A stretch of 64,000 bases of DNA from an uncultured Lachnospiraceae bacterium (GCA_947631955.1 CANRNJ010000007.1:1-64000); one strand, 5' to 3'; positions 32,580-42,112 are shown, counted from the stretch's first letter. Notes: a model not told the origin generated them from the letters alone. A program made the numbers and translations.

Positions 32580-33341
32580 CTACCACAGCGCCGTTTTTGC
32601 GCACACTTTGAATTTTCTGGGCTCCAGTTCTATAAAGCCCAGTTTTATTTCCATCTCGTAGACGATCGCCACTTCCAGTACCGGCATATCGTCCACGCTC
32701 TCACTCGCCCACTTTGACTGTGAAAAATCCAGCCCGTCCGTTCCGTCTGCGATTCCGAGATCTTTCAGATACTGATCCGCATCTTTGCCGGACAGCATCG
32801 CTATCTGTCTTTCGACTTCCGGCTCCGCTATCTCTCCGATCACGGCCTGACTGCACACGTCGGCTCCGTACGACTTGACCAGACTTAGGATGTTTTCGCC
32901 CAGTTCGTCAAGATCTCCCGCCAGAGTTTCCGCTTTCTGGCCTGCATCCTCTGCGGCGTCAACGAGATCGCTGACGCTTCCGCCCGTTGTCAGCGTGTTT
33001 TCCACCTGTTCCACAGCATCCAGTACATCCGTGATGTGCCCTCTGAAACTGGCGGCTTTCTCCGAAGTGGCGGCCCGCTTCTCAACGATGCCTGCCTTGG
33101 TGAGCGCATAGCTGTATGCGGAGATCCCCTGAGCCGCCTGATCGGCAGCGTACTGAAGGATGACCTGCGCTTTGGTCATCTGTATCAGACTGATCAGCAG
33201 CAGATAAAAAAAGATAAACATGGTCAGAAAGATCGTGGCTTCCAGCGTAATGCTGCCGCGCTCTTTCCGCTTCTTATCATCAGTATCCCTGTATCCCGTG
33301 ATAGTGGATCGTAAAGGTATCTTCATCAATCGTTCCGACAT
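32580..33341 (-). CDS. TadE-like pseudopilin, second copy
   Basis: A 253-aa protein with a type IV-type prepilin signal (RKERGSITLEATIFL: Gly before the cut, Glu at +5) and one TM helix, followed by a long helical, mostly extracellular domain rich in Ala/Glu. It overlaps the 3' end of the preceding TadG-like gene by about 60 bp in another frame; no in-frame start codon lies after that stop, so the overlap appears real. The ATG at 33326 is an alternative start. Confidence 0.75.
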   Translation of the reverse strand: MSERLMKIPLRSTITGYRDTDDKKRKERGSITLEATIFLTMFIFFYLLLISLIQMTKAQVILQYAADQAAQGISAYSYALTKAGIVEKRAATSEKAASFRGHITDVLDAVEQVENTLTTGGSVSDLVDAAEDAGQKAETLAGDLDELGENILSLVKSYGADVCSQAVIGEIAEPEVERQIAMLSGKDADQYLKDLGIADGTDGLDFSQSKWASESVDDMPVLEVAIVYEMEIKLGFIELEPRKFKVCAKTALW

Positions 33342-35940
33342 CGTATCCCTCGTTGCTTAATTTCGGTATAAAAAATGTATTGACGGACACATCCGCCTCC
33401 AGCTCCAGCATCGTGCTCATCTCATGAAGCGAATTATCGTTATCGCTCTTGCCTTCCGTCATGTTCAGTTCGATGCAGTCCGCCGTGCGGGCAAGCATGT
33501 CTTTCTGCGCGCCCGTAAACATCCCGATACAGAGAAAGACCCACAGATAATCTTCATAGTCAAGCGTGAAACCGGTATCTTCCATTCCTTCCCCAAACAG
33601 ACCGGCAGGAGGCCATGTATCCCAGTTGGCGGTATTTCCAATCTTTAACGGCGCCACCTGTTTTCCCTCCACAAGAAGTTTTACGTCCTTCACCGTCTGG
33701 ATCGTGGCCGTCAATGTCTGCAGGGCGCACTTGATGGCCGTCTTGGCTAACGGGCCGCAGGGAAAAAGAGCCGCTACTCCCAATGCCCATCCCTTGATAC
33801 TGGCATCGGTAAAGGCAAACGTCATGTTGAATATAAAATGAATGGTAAATAAAATGGCCTTGGTGATCGCCAGATTATTCCTTGTATGGGGACTTCCCCA
33901 CAGGATATATTCCACTTCCGCCCGGTACAGCGCATTGTCTGTCAGATCATCCCCGCTGAGAGATTCCGTCGAAGCCTCCTCATCTCCCTGACCGGTCGTA
34001 TAGTTGGAGAACATACCGACCACATATTCCGTCAGGTATACCCGCTCCGCTATATCCGCCGCCCCTGCGGCGAGCGCGGCTCCCGGAGAGATCATGTCCC
34101 CCAGACTGCTTATTCCGCTGATGCTGCCGTTGTCTTTGTTCAGATTGCCGCTGCCGCTCTCGGTCATTTTCTTACGGTCGCTTTTGTTCTTCAGACCGCC
34201 TTCCGTTTCGATGTCACCCGCTGTGTCCGCACCGCTGTATGCACTGATCCCCAGCCAGTTGGACGGCAGATCCCCCTGCCCGATGTCGTTGACATCGATG
34301 TCCGCCACATCCTCGGACTCCATCATTTCTTCCATCTGATCCGTCTGGTCCTTCAGGGCGTCCTCACAGTTCTCTGCTGCCGCATCCGCCGCAGCCTTAT
34401 TGCTCTCTTCATACTTGCAGTACTTTTCTTTTAACAGCTTTACCAGTCCGTCATCCGACACGTCGATGTTCTCACCCACGGACATATGCGTGCTTACATA
34501 TTCACCCATCAGGCTGCCCGCGGCGTTTCTGATATCCGATTCCGACTTGATGCCGGAGGCATAACCGCGCGCCTTGTCCACGACGGCGCTTCCCCGGCTG
34601 ATATCCTCATCCAGCCGGCTGCCGCCGAAAGTCACGGTATCCAGCTGTGTCCACACCTGTTTATAAAACTCCTGATCATTTTTGAGTTTTCCGTCCAGTC
34701 CTCCGATACTGCCTTCGGACTCAAAAAAGCTCTCGACTTCACTTATATTGTTTTTGTACTGCTCCTTGGATTCCCCTTCGGGGAGCGCCTCCACGGCGCT
34801 TTTCCATGTTTCATATCTGCCGTGCAGATCCTCAAATTCTTTCTGCAGCTTTTCCAGATCTTCCAGGGCCTTTTTGCAACATTCTTCTCCTTCTACGGCC
34901 AATTTTCTCTGTTTATTCAGTTTCCCGTACACGTCCGCCACGGCTTCGTCCAACTGCCTGCCGGTATTCTCCACTCCTTCCGCCATCACTTCACAGGCGT
35001 CTTCGTAATCCTCGATCAGATCTTTCTTTTCCTCGTACTCTTCGCTGTCTTCCGGGATTCCATCCAAGATATCCCACGGATCTATGCCGCTCATGCCGTT
35101 ATGCACCATGATCATCTGAATGACGGCAGACGCATTGGACGCATTGATCGTCCCCACGTCACAGGAAAGATCCACCATTCTCTTCATGAGGCTTTCCGCA
35201 CCGCCCGTCACGGCGTCCGGACAATTCGTCATTCTGGCATAGGCTGCCGCCAGAATCGTTATCTTATCCCGGTAGGTCTTCTCCGCATCGCTTAACATTG
35301 CGTTCAATCCGGCTTCATCTTCAACCTGCTTGTATATCTCTTCCAGTCTGTCCGTCTGTTCCTTGATGCTGTCCATAAGTTCCTGCACATCGTCCAATTC
35401 CGACTCAAACTGGAGTTCGCCTTCCACAGCGGCTTTTTCTTTTTCCACATTTTTAAGCGGCGAGTCTTCTTTTGTCAGCCGCTCAATGATCTCACGGTTG
35501 ATCAGCGTGGCAGGCGCGCGGTATTTCATATACTCCAATATTTCCTGTTTGAGCACTTCCGTTTCATAGACCTGCGTCTGCGGAACGGCGGAAACATTGA
35601 AGCTGTCGTCAATCAGTTCCAGATAGACGAGCGCCTTGTTGAAATCTTCATGGGATACGCCGGCTGCGTTTAAGCTGACCTCAAAGAAATCCTGCAGGGC
35701 ATCGTTTACTTCCTCCGGCGTGGAGGCCATGGCGAGCAGCCCGTATGTGTCGTTCAGTTCCGACTGATAATTGGACAGTGCGCCATTCATAGCCAGATTT
35801 CCCGCTCCGGATACGATATTTCTGGCGCCCAAGATCCGGCTTCCGTCCACCAGAACGCCGCCGAATATAAACGTGGGTATCAGTATCAATGTCAAAAAGA
35901 CCGAGATCGTGCCTTTGTACTTACGGCAAATATGCAGCAT
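33280..35940 (-). CDS. TadG-like large surface protein (DUF5702-type)
   Basis: An 886-aa protein. The N-terminus KGTISVFLTLILIPTFIFGGVLVDGSRI is a TadG-like signal anchor. A long extracellular part with coiled-coil regions (KVEGELQFESELDDVQELMDSIK.., EEYEEKKDLIEDYEDACEVM..) follows, and hydrophobic segments recur near residues 690-740. GGAG lies 10 nt before the ATG. Its place between TadE-like genes supports a role in the Tad pilus, possibly as a tip or wall-spanning component; this is by context. Confidence 0.8.
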   Translation of the reverse strand: MLHICRKYKGTISVFLTLILIPTFIFGGVLVDGSRILGARNIVSGAGNLAMNGALSNYQSELNDTYGLLAMASTPEEVNDALQDFFEVSLNAAGVSHEDFNKALVYLELIDDSFNVSAVPQTQVYETEVLKQEILEYMKYRAPATLINREIIERLTKEDSPLKNVEKEKAAVEGELQFESELDDVQELMDSIKEQTDRLEEIYKQVEDEAGLNAMLSDAEKTYRDKITILAAAYARMTNCPDAVTGGAESLMKRMVDLSCDVGTINASNASAVIQMIMVHNGMSGIDPWDILDGIPEDSEEYEEKKDLIEDYEDACEVMAEGVENTGRQLDEAVADVYGKLNKQRKLAVEGEECCKKALEDLEKLQKEFEDLHGRYETWKSAVEALPEGESKEQYKNNISEVESFFESEGSIGGLDGKLKNDQEFYKQVWTQLDTVTFGGSRLDEDISRGSAVVDKARGYASGIKSESDIRNAAGSLMGEYVSTHMSVGENIDVSDDGLVKLLKEKYCKYEESNKAAADAAAENCEDALKDQTDQMEEMMESEDVADIDVNDIGQGDLPSNWLGISAYSGADTAGDIETEGGLKNKSDRKKMTESGSGNLNKDNGSISGISSLGDMISPGAALAAGAADIAERVYLTEYVVGMFSNYTTGQGDEEASTESLSGDDLTDNALYRAEVEYILWGSPHTRNNLAITKAILFTIHFIFNMTFAFTDASIKGWALGVAALFPCGPLAKTAIKCALQTLTATIQTVKDVKLLVEGKQVAPLKIGNTANWDTWPPAGLFGEGMEDTGFTLDYEDYLWVFLCIGMFTGAQKDMLARTADCIELNMTEGKSDNDNSLHEMSTMLELEADVSVNTFFIPKLSNEGYDVGTIDEDTFTIHYHGIQGY

Positions 35941-35953
35941 CAGTGTTACACTC

Positions 35954-36619
35954 CTAAAAGAGATACTTTACTATTCCTTCCATGATCTTATCCAGATCAT
36001 CCTTAACTCCTAATTTTTCAAGCGGCACGGCCAAGGCATCACAGGCCAGATCGATATTCCGGACGACCCCCGCCGGAGATACCGCAGATGCAGAGGCCCC
36101 GGAACGAAATTCCAACCCGTTCTCATAGCCGAAATACCGAAACACTCCCGGCAGCGGCAGACCGAACCGGACCTGCGCCTCCACTCTGGAAGACAAAAGC
36201 CCCCGCTTGACCTTCAGGGACTGGTCCGCCAGAGAAACGCCCGCCAAGATCATCGTATTGTCCGCCATGTCGCTCATAAACCCGTCCAGTTCATCCTGTC
36301 CCAGCCATTTTGAACCGAAGATCTCCCGATACAGGGTCAGGATATCATCGTGATACGCCTGATAATACGCGTTCACGTCTTCGGGAGAAGCTGTAAAATC
36401 GATCTGGCGGGCGCTATAGTCGCCCAACTGCTCATAACCGGGAGAAGCCGCCATATAAGAACCCTGTCTGGCGGCTCTCTGCACCTGATACAGTACCGCC
36501 ATCTCCTGCAGCTTAAACAGCCCCAGATAGATCAGGAGGAAAACCGTAAACAGCACAATGGGAAAAACGATCACAGCCTCGACCATGACCGCTCCTTTTT
36601 CTTTTCCCCCGTTTTCCAT
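35954..36619 (-). CDS. TadE-like pseudopilin
   Basis: A 221-aa protein with the prepilin-type N-terminus KEKGAVMVEAVIVFPIVLF (Gly before the cut, Glu at +5) and one TM helix, then an extracellular domain. It starts directly after the Flp stop codon (TGA then ATG within 2 nt), so translation is probably coupled. Confidence 0.85.
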   Translation of the reverse strand: MENGGKEKGAVMVEAVIVFPIVLFTVFLLIYLGLFKLQEMAVLYQVQRAARQGSYMAASPGYEQLGDYSARQIDFTASPEDVNAYYQAYHDDILTLYREIFGSKWLGQDELDGFMSDMADNTMILAGVSLADQSLKVKRGLLSSRVEAQVRFGLPLPGVFRYFGYENGLEFRSGASASAVSPAGVVRNIDLACDALAVPLEKLGVKDDLDKIMEGIVKYLF

Positions 36620-36620
36620 A

Positions 36621-36857
36621 TCAGTCGCCTACGAAATCCGTAAGCTGACCAAGTACGTTCTGCGCCAACTGTGTCAGCGTATCCTTGAACAGTACCGCCA
36701 ACGCAATGACAATGACGATGATCAGCATGATCGATACAAAGTTCGTATCTCCTTTCTCGTCATGCAGGAACGTATCGACGCCCTCCTTGATCCTGCACTT
36801 TGCCCGCAGCAGCTTCCACTCCGCAGCCGCCAACTTTTTCTCCAGATAGTTTTTCAT
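36621..36857 (-). CDS. flp: Flp1-type type IVb pilin
   Basis: The 78-aa major pilin candidate. The sequence ends its leader at DEKG, followed by DTNFVSIMLIIVIVIALAVLF, the hydrophobic helix that packs in the pilus. The +5 Glu of many Flp pilins is missing, as is common in the Clostridia Flp1 family. GAGGG lies 7 nt before the ATG. It lies between TadC and TadE genes. Confidence 0.85.
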   Translation of the reverse strand: MKNYLEKKLAAAEWKLLRAKCRIKEGVDTFLHDEKGDTNFVSIMLIIVIVIALAVLFKDTLTQLAQNVLGQLTDFVGD

Positions 36858-36886
36858 TTTTTCGCCCTCACTTTAATTGCTTTATT

Positions 36887-37753
36887 TTATAACCCCGCTA
36901 CTATTGGAGCCATAATCATGAAAAGGATCCCCGCAAAGATCATGACCGTCGGGATCAGCAGTTTGGAATTAGCCTGTTCGCCCTTGCGCTTGACTAAGTT
37001 CTTTTTTTCGATCCACATCTCGTCCGTCATGTCCCTCAGGAAAAATGTAAGTTCCGAGCCGCCCTTCTCCAGACCCTGCACCACCATGGATGCGAACTTC
37101 CGGATCTCTTTGACGCCGCAGCGCTCAGCGAACTCATGGTACGCCGTGATCTCCGGCACACCGTTCTCCAGCTGGGCCGCCGTCTGCCGCATCTCTTCAA
37201 ACAGGACGCTGTCCCCCTGCGATGCAGCCAGATTCCATGCGTCGCGGAGCAGCATACCCGAATTGACAAGCAGCGTGATCTTGGACAGTACCTGCGGAAA
37301 ATCGGACAGGATCACGTCCCGTCTTTCCATCAGCTTGTCTTTAAAACTCTCGCTCAGATACCAAACCAATATGCCCGCAATGATGATGCCGAACACCAGT
37401 GCGATCGGGTTGTCCGCCAGAACCGACAAAAGCAGTACCACGGGGACTGCCGTCACCGCATAGGTGATCTGTCCGCCGGTCAGGATATAGAAGTAATACT
37501 CGGCGTACTTTCTGCCATATACCTCCGACATCAGCTTGATCTTTCGTCTTGATGCATCCGACTTCATATTGAAATGAATGATCTCCATGATCTGGAAACC
37601 GATATAAAACAATTCGCACAGCGGATATTCTTTGGCGTCTATCGTGGACGTGATCTCCTGATATTTCTGCTCATATCTGAGCGCGATCACGATCCAGAAA
37701 ATGACTATGACCGATGTGGGAACCAGCATCACCAACTGAAACATGCTCTGCAT
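36887..37753 (-). CDS. tadC: Tad pilus inner-membrane platform protein TadC
   Basis: A 288-aa polytopic type II/IV secretion F-domain protein (SDFPQVLSKITLLVNSGMLLRDAWNLAASQG...LRDMTDEMW). With TadB it should form the membrane platform for the CpaF motor. It follows tadB by 13 bp. Confidence 0.9.
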   Translation of the reverse strand: MQSMFQLVMLVPTSVIVIFWIVIALRYEQKYQEITSTIDAKEYPLCELFYIGFQIMEIIHFNMKSDASRRKIKLMSEVYGRKYAEYYFYILTGGQITYAVTAVPVVLLLSVLADNPIALVFGIIIAGILVWYLSESFKDKLMERRDVILSDFPQVLSKITLLVNSGMLLRDAWNLAASQGDSVLFEEMRQTAAQLENGVPEITAYHEFAERCGVKEIRKFASMVVQGLEKGGSELTFFLRDMTDEMWIEKKNLVKRKGEQANSKLLIPTVMIFAGILFMIMAPIVAGL

Positions 37754-37766
37754 ACTCTATACGCTC

Positions 37767-38570
37767 CTATACTTTGATATTCATAAACTTCCTGCCAAGC
37801 CAGTAAGCCAGACCGAACATGCCCAGAGCGATCAGCTTGACTATGACGTTGACCGGCGTATTGTCGGCCGCCGACATACCGCTTCCCATGCCGCCCAGAC
37901 TCATGATCACGACAAGCGGCATGATCATCATGATATTCAGTTCGTTCTTGTTGCCCGCCATCATCGTATGGATCTCCATCTCCACCTCGATCTTATCCGT
38001 GATGATGTCCCGTGTGGAGGCAATGATGTCCTTGATATTGGCGCCTTGTCTGACCGCTACCCGGAACACGTCCGCAAAGCTTTCCACATCGTCAAGACCG
38101 CTCCTCTTTGCAAAATTGATCAGAAGTTCCTCGACATTGATATTATTGTTCATGCCGCCCACGATGATCTCCAGTTCTTTGACGATGTCCGCCTCCTCAC
38201 CGTAGATCTGCGTCATGTCATTCAGGCTGTCGGTAAACGCCTCCAGCGTGTTTTTGCCCGCGGAATAAGATGACGTCAAAGATTCCAGCAGGTCTTTAAA
38301 CTGCATCAGCAGGCTGCGCTGTCTTTTCGCCATGATATGATCCCTGTACACGGACTGCGCGCCGATACCGACTGCCAGCATAGCCGCCAGCGAACATATC
38401 ACGCTGTGGAAAAACAGCCACGACACCAGAAATGCTCCTCCCGCGCCGACCGCGAAACCGACGATCCTGTCTTTCCGCGTCATATGATATACATGATAAT
38501 CTGTGCCGTACCCTATAAGCGCCGGTATCTCCTCATAAGGCTCGGCTTCTTTCTTTTTTAACAGCCCCAT
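37767..38570 (-). CDS. tadB: Tad pilus inner-membrane platform protein TadB
   Basis: A 267-aa F-domain protein with TM helices near residues 35-75 and at the C-terminus. The central cytoplasmic domain (MQFKDLLESLTSSYSAGKNTLEAFTDSL) is typical of TadB. It lies 12 bp after the motor ATPase gene. AAGGA precedes the ATG. Confidence 0.9.
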   Translation of the reverse strand: MGLLKKKEAEPYEEIPALIGYGTDYHVYHMTRKDRIVGFAVGAGGAFLVSWLFFHSVICSLAAMLAVGIGAQSVYRDHIMAKRQRSLLMQFKDLLESLTSSYSAGKNTLEAFTDSLNDMTQIYGEEADIVKELEIIVGGMNNNINVEELLINFAKRSGLDDVESFADVFRVAVRQGANIKDIIASTRDIITDKIEVEMEIHTMMAGNKNELNIMMIMPLVVIMSLGGMGSGMSAADNTPVNVIVKLIALGMFGLAYWLGRKFMNIKV

Positions 38571-38582
38571 ATCCCGTTCCTT

Positions 38583-39821
38583 CTATATGTTATCTCTGTA
38601 ACCCATCAGTCTGAGTTTGAAATCATTTTTCAGACTGTTTCCTGTTCTCTTAAGTTCTCCGCTTACCTTCTCCAGAGTGGAGTCCTCGTCCTCCTCAAAC
38701 ACATACAGAGGATTCAGTATGATCTCCCCGTCTTCATATCCGACCACCTCTGTGATCTCCATTGTCTTTCTGGACCGGTCGCGCAGTCTGGACAAATGGA
38801 CGATGATATCCACCGCCGACGCGATCTGCTGCCTTACCGCCTGCAGCGGCAGCCCTTCCGAACCGGTGAGCACCATGGTTTCCAGACGGCTCAGCATATC
38901 TCTCGTGGAATTGGCGTGGCCGGTCGACATGGAACCGTCATGCCCGGTGTTCATCGCCTGCAGCATATCCAGCGCCTCCGCGCCCCTGACCTCGCCGACG
39001 ATGATGCGGTCCGGCCTCATACGCAGGGCCGACCGGATCAGATCCCTGATGCTGATCTGTCCCACGCCCGCCGTATTGGCGTTTCTGGTTTCCAGACTGA
39101 CCAGATTCTCGATATTGGTGATCTGGAGTTCGGCGGAGTCCTCGATCGTGATGATACGTTCATCGTGCGGGATATAATTGGACAGCGCGTTCAGGAAAGT
39201 GGTCTTGCCGGAACCCGTTCCGCCGCAGATAAAGATATTGTATTTTGCCCGCACGAACAGGCTCAGCACCTCCGCGATCTGCGGTGTGAGCGATCGATAG
39301 GCAATGAGTTTTTCTACCGTCATCGGTTCTTTGGAAAATTTTCGGATCGTCACGATAGGACCTTTTAGAGAGATCGGCGGCAGGACCACATTGACACGCG
39401 AACCGTCCGGCAGCCTCGTATCCACGATAGGATTGGCCTGATTGACTTCGCGGCCCGCCAAGGCAACGATCCTCTGAATGATATCCTGCAGCTTCTCCTC
39501 GCTCTCAAATTCCTCCGGCATACGGGTCAATTTACCCGATTTCTCAATGAAGATCTCCTTGGCGCCGTTGATCATGACCTCGGTTATGGTATCATCATTA
39601 AGGATACCGTCCAACAGCCCGAAGCCCCTGATGGAACTGAAGATCTCGTCCGTCAGGTTCGCCTTGTCGGATATGGAGATATACTGCCCTTCATAATATC
39701 TGTCCGTTTCCAGACGGATGCTCTGCTCCAGCTGATCGTCGTCCAGTCCTGACAGATTGACATTTTCCAGTATTTTTTTACGGATATGCTCTTTGGCATC
39801 CTGCATACTTTCCTTTAACAT
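38583..39821 (-). CDS. cpaF: Tad pilus motor ATPase CpaF/TadA
   Basis: A 412-aa secretion ATPase of the VirB11/CpaF type. Walker A is GGTGSGKTTFLNAL; the Asp/His box regions and Walker B (RPDRIIVGEVRGAEALDML) are intact, followed by TGHDGSMSTGHANS. It drives assembly of the Flp pilus through TadB/TadC. It begins 16 bp after the tadZ stop. Confidence 0.95.
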   Translation of the reverse strand: MLKESMQDAKEHIRKKILENVNLSGLDDDQLEQSIRLETDRYYEGQYISISDKANLTDEIFSSIRGFGLLDGILNDDTITEVMINGAKEIFIEKSGKLTRMPEEFESEEKLQDIIQRIVALAGREVNQANPIVDTRLPDGSRVNVVLPPISLKGPIVTIRKFSKEPMTVEKLIAYRSLTPQIAEVLSLFVRAKYNIFICGGTGSGKTTFLNALSNYIPHDERIITIEDSAELQITNIENLVSLETRNANTAGVGQISIRDLIRSALRMRPDRIIVGEVRGAEALDMLQAMNTGHDGSMSTGHANSTRDMLSRLETMVLTGSEGLPLQAVRQQIASAVDIIVHLSRLRDRSRKTMEITEVVGYEDGEIILNPLYVFEEDEDSTLEKVSGELKRTGNSLKNDFKLRLMGYRDNI

Positions 39822-39837
39822 TGCTCACCCGCCCGCA

Positions 39838-40914
39838 TCACCGGATATTCTGCAGGACTTCCATTCCCGCTATCCTGTCTATGACCTCTCTGTAGCTGCC
39901 GTTTTCCAATCTTGGGATCCCGCCCATGACCTTCACGCCATCCACCTGTTCCGGCAGTCTTGCCTGCTGCAGTATCCTGTTGTAGAAAACAACAAATTTA
40001 GAACAGATATCGGTCTTGCGGCCTTCCTCAAACATTCGGATCGTCTTTAGGTATCTCGCAAACTTGTCCGGGGCGATCCCGCCGTTCTCCATGACAATGA
40101 CCGTGCGTCCGGCATACGCCATCGCCGCGATCTCCTTGTCGCCAAGACCGTTCCCGACGTCAAGGATCACCTTATCGTACTCCCTCATCCGCCGGATGGC
40201 AGACAGAAGTTCCTTCAGATCTTCCCCCGTCAGTTCCATGATGTCCGGTACATTCTCACAGACTTTGAAAAAGTACACCCCGTTCTCACCGCGGCTTACG
40301 GCGCTGGACAGCTTGAGTTCCAGAACGCTTCTGCGGCTCTTTAATGCAAAAAGCACGTCGTCGAATCCCGTTTCGCTCCCCTCGCCAAACACCGGCCCGG
40401 TAACGCCGATATTTTCCATATCAATGTACAGAACCTTTTCGTACTTGGCAAAATGCTGTGCCGCCGCACAGGCCAGCGTCGATACGCCCGCTCCTCCCGA
40501 CGCAGACGCAAACACATAGATGGACGTCTTATCATCGAGCATCGTTTCACTCTGAAAATGAGCGTTCATTTTATGGGAATACAATTCCAACAGATCCCGG
40601 TAGATCCTGTCGCCCCGCGAATACCGTCTAAGCTGCGCAAGACCCGCCGGACCCTCGCCGTCCGGATCGTCCGCCAGACAGGCCCACACGCAGTCCTTCC
40701 GGACATTTTCCGCAGCCGCCGCTTCCGCTTCGCCCTGCATCTTTTCATCGATCAGGACGATATCCGCGTCATTTTCCTGAAAGAACCGGACTAGATATGA
40801 AAATTCCGTAAAAACGTTCCAGACAAATTTGTCATAATAGTACTTCTGAAAGTACTTCACTAACTTTTCACTGTACCTGACATCCTGTGTACAGATGGCT
40901 ACTCGGATCCTCAT
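39838..40914 (-). CDS. tadZ: TadZ/CpaE-like pilus localisation ATPase
   Basis: A 358-aa protein with an N-terminal receiver-like region (RIRVAICTQDVRYSEKLVKYFQKYYY..IVLIDEKM) and a C-terminal MinD/ParA-type domain. Its deviant Walker A is SGGAGVSTLA, in which the usual Lys is replaced by Val, and DYDKVILDVGNG gives the Walker B. TadZ proteins mark the site of pilus assembly. AAGGA precedes the ATG. It is the first gene of the Tad block and sits about 50 bp after a promoter whose spacer contains nine G. Confidence 0.85.
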   Translation of the reverse strand: MRIRVAICTQDVRYSEKLVKYFQKYYYDKFVWNVFTEFSYLVRFFQENDADIVLIDEKMQGEAEAAAAENVRKDCVWACLADDPDGEGPAGLAQLRRYSRGDRIYRDLLELYSHKMNAHFQSETMLDDKTSIYVFASASGGAGVSTLACAAAQHFAKYEKVLYIDMENIGVTGPVFGEGSETGFDDVLFALKSRRSVLELKLSSAVSRGENGVYFFKVCENVPDIMELTGEDLKELLSAIRRMREYDKVILDVGNGLGDKEIAAMAYAGRTVIVMENGGIAPDKFARYLKTIRMFEEGRKTDICSKFVVFYNRILQQARLPEQVDGVKVMGGIPRLENGSYREVIDRIAGMEVLQNIR

Positions 40915-40966
40915 GTTTTTTCCTTTTTGTTCTCTTTTTTTGATTTAGGGAAATTAACCTAGGGTG

Positions 40967-40994
40967 ATTATACCCCCCCCCGGCATCTTGTCAA
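40967..40994 (-). promoter_or_regulatory. Promoter of the Tad operon with a G9 tract in the spacer
   Basis: On the minus strand a perfect TTGACA (40989-40994) and a perfect TATAAT (40967-40972) are separated by 16 bp: AGATGCC plus nine G. A change of one G alters the spacer to 15 or 17 bp. Transcription would start near 40960, about 46 nt before the tadZ ATG. This is the layout of a slippage-controlled promoter. Confidence 0.85.
40973..40981 (-). repeat. G9 homopolymer in the Tad promoter spacer
   Basis: Nine C on the plus strand, directly adjacent to the -10 hexamer. It lies in non-coding DNA, so any effect must be on promoter spacing rather than on a reading frame. Confidence 0.9.
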
Positions 40995-41072
40995 CTCTTG
41001 GCATTTCGGGGGATAAAACGCGGTCAATAACTGCCAATTAAGGAAGAAATATCCGCAAAGATCTTAGACATG

Positions 41073-41111
41073 AAAAAAAGCCTCACTCCTTTGCGGGCAT
41101 GGGCTTTATGA
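41073..41111 (-). terminator. Weak terminator after the YczE-like gene
   Basis: On the minus strand AAAGCC pairs with GGCTTT across a 19-nt loop and is followed by further T residues (seven T in total counting the stem end). It is about 50 bp beyond the stop codon of the membrane-protein gene. Confidence 0.45.
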
Positions 41112-41159
41112 TCTATACTTCTTTTTTTACCGCGGCGTTTCCGGTCACGGCACTTCCGA

Positions 41160-41840
41160 TTACAGGGGCTTTGGCCGCGGCGTTTCCGGCTGCAGCAGGA
41201 TCTGCAGTTTCTTCTGAACGAAACTGATCACGGGTCCCAAGAAAAAGGCTACCGCGAAGGTGACGATCCCCGCTTTCGCGCCAAGGAGTATGCCGCCCAG
41301 CGTAAAAGCCAGATCCCAAGTTATGCGGATGGCTTTAAAAGGGAGCCGGGAAAAACGGTTGGAAATAATAAAGGGCAGCGCGTCATAGGGAGAAGACCCC
41401 AGACCCGCGCACATATAGGTTGCAGCGCCCACGATGAACACCGCCAGTGTGGGGAGCAGAAGCGCCCATCTCACCGCGGCGCCGGTAAAGAAATCTTCCG
41501 GCAGCGCCATCTGCCAGATCCAGAAAAAGAAATCGGAGATATAGCCCAGACACACCATATTGCCGATCGTGCCGAATCCGATATAGCTGATGTCAAACCG
41601 CAGGACAAACACAAAAGTGACCAGATGGCACAGCAGCTGGCAGGTGCCGAATCCGAGCGGCACATGCATCTCCACGCCCTGAGTCAGAAGCGAGCAGGGG
41701 TCGGTCCCCATGTTAAGCTGTCTGAGCAGGGAGAGTCCGAAACCCTGCAGGGTGACGCCGATGATCATCATCACCATTCTTGTCCTGAATTTATTTGGCC
41801 TTGCAAACCATTTTTTCTTCTCGTTATCCATGTTGTCCAT
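41160..41840 (-). CDS. YczE/YyaS/YitT-type integral membrane protein
   Basis: A protein of about 226 aa with five to six TM segments (MVMMIIGVTLQGFGLSLLRQLNMGTDPCSLLTQG..., FIVGAATYMCAGLGSSPYDALPFIIS). The motifs GTDP and GLGSSPYDA are typical of this transporter-like family of unknown substrate. I chose the ATG at 41840 (MDNMDNEKKKWF). The frame is open for 51 codons upstream, but that part is Arg/Gly-rich and looks non-coding. The ribosome site is poor, so the start is uncertain. Confidence 0.75.
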   Translation of the reverse strand: MDNMDNEKKKWFARPNKFRTRMVMMIIGVTLQGFGLSLLRQLNMGTDPCSLLTQGVEMHVPLGFGTCQLLCHLVTFVFVLRFDISYIGFGTIGNMVCLGYISDFFFWIWQMALPEDFFTGAAVRWALLLPTLAVFIVGAATYMCAGLGSSPYDALPFIISNRFSRLPFKAIRITWDLAFTLGGILLGAKAGIVTFAVAFFLGPVISFVQKKLQILLQPETPRPKPL

Positions 41841-42063
41841 GATATCATGCGGCGGCTCTTTTTTCAAGACATATGCAGAAGACGGCTTCCTCTGCACTTT
41901 TGTGTCTGGCTTTCGTTCCCCGCCGCGCACACGTCCCCTCCCACCGCGTGCACATTCCCGGCCGCGCCTACAGACGTTCCCTGCTGCGCGCACATTCCCC
42001 GCCGCGCCATCTTTTCTCTTGTGTTTTTCTCCCGTTAGGAGTAAAATAAACAGGAATTACAGC

Positions 42064-42078
42064 GTCCCCACAGGGGAC
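42064..42078. promoter_or_regulatory. Small palindrome GTCCCC-ACA-GGGGAC upstream of the MFS gene
   Basis: A perfect 6-bp inverted repeat with a 3-nt centre, followed by TTTGACA. It could be an operator for the transporter gene, or may fold as a short hairpin; there is no direct evidence for either. Confidence 0.3.
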
Positions 42079-42112
42079 TTTGACAAGAATGAAAGAAAGG
42101 ATACTTGGTACA

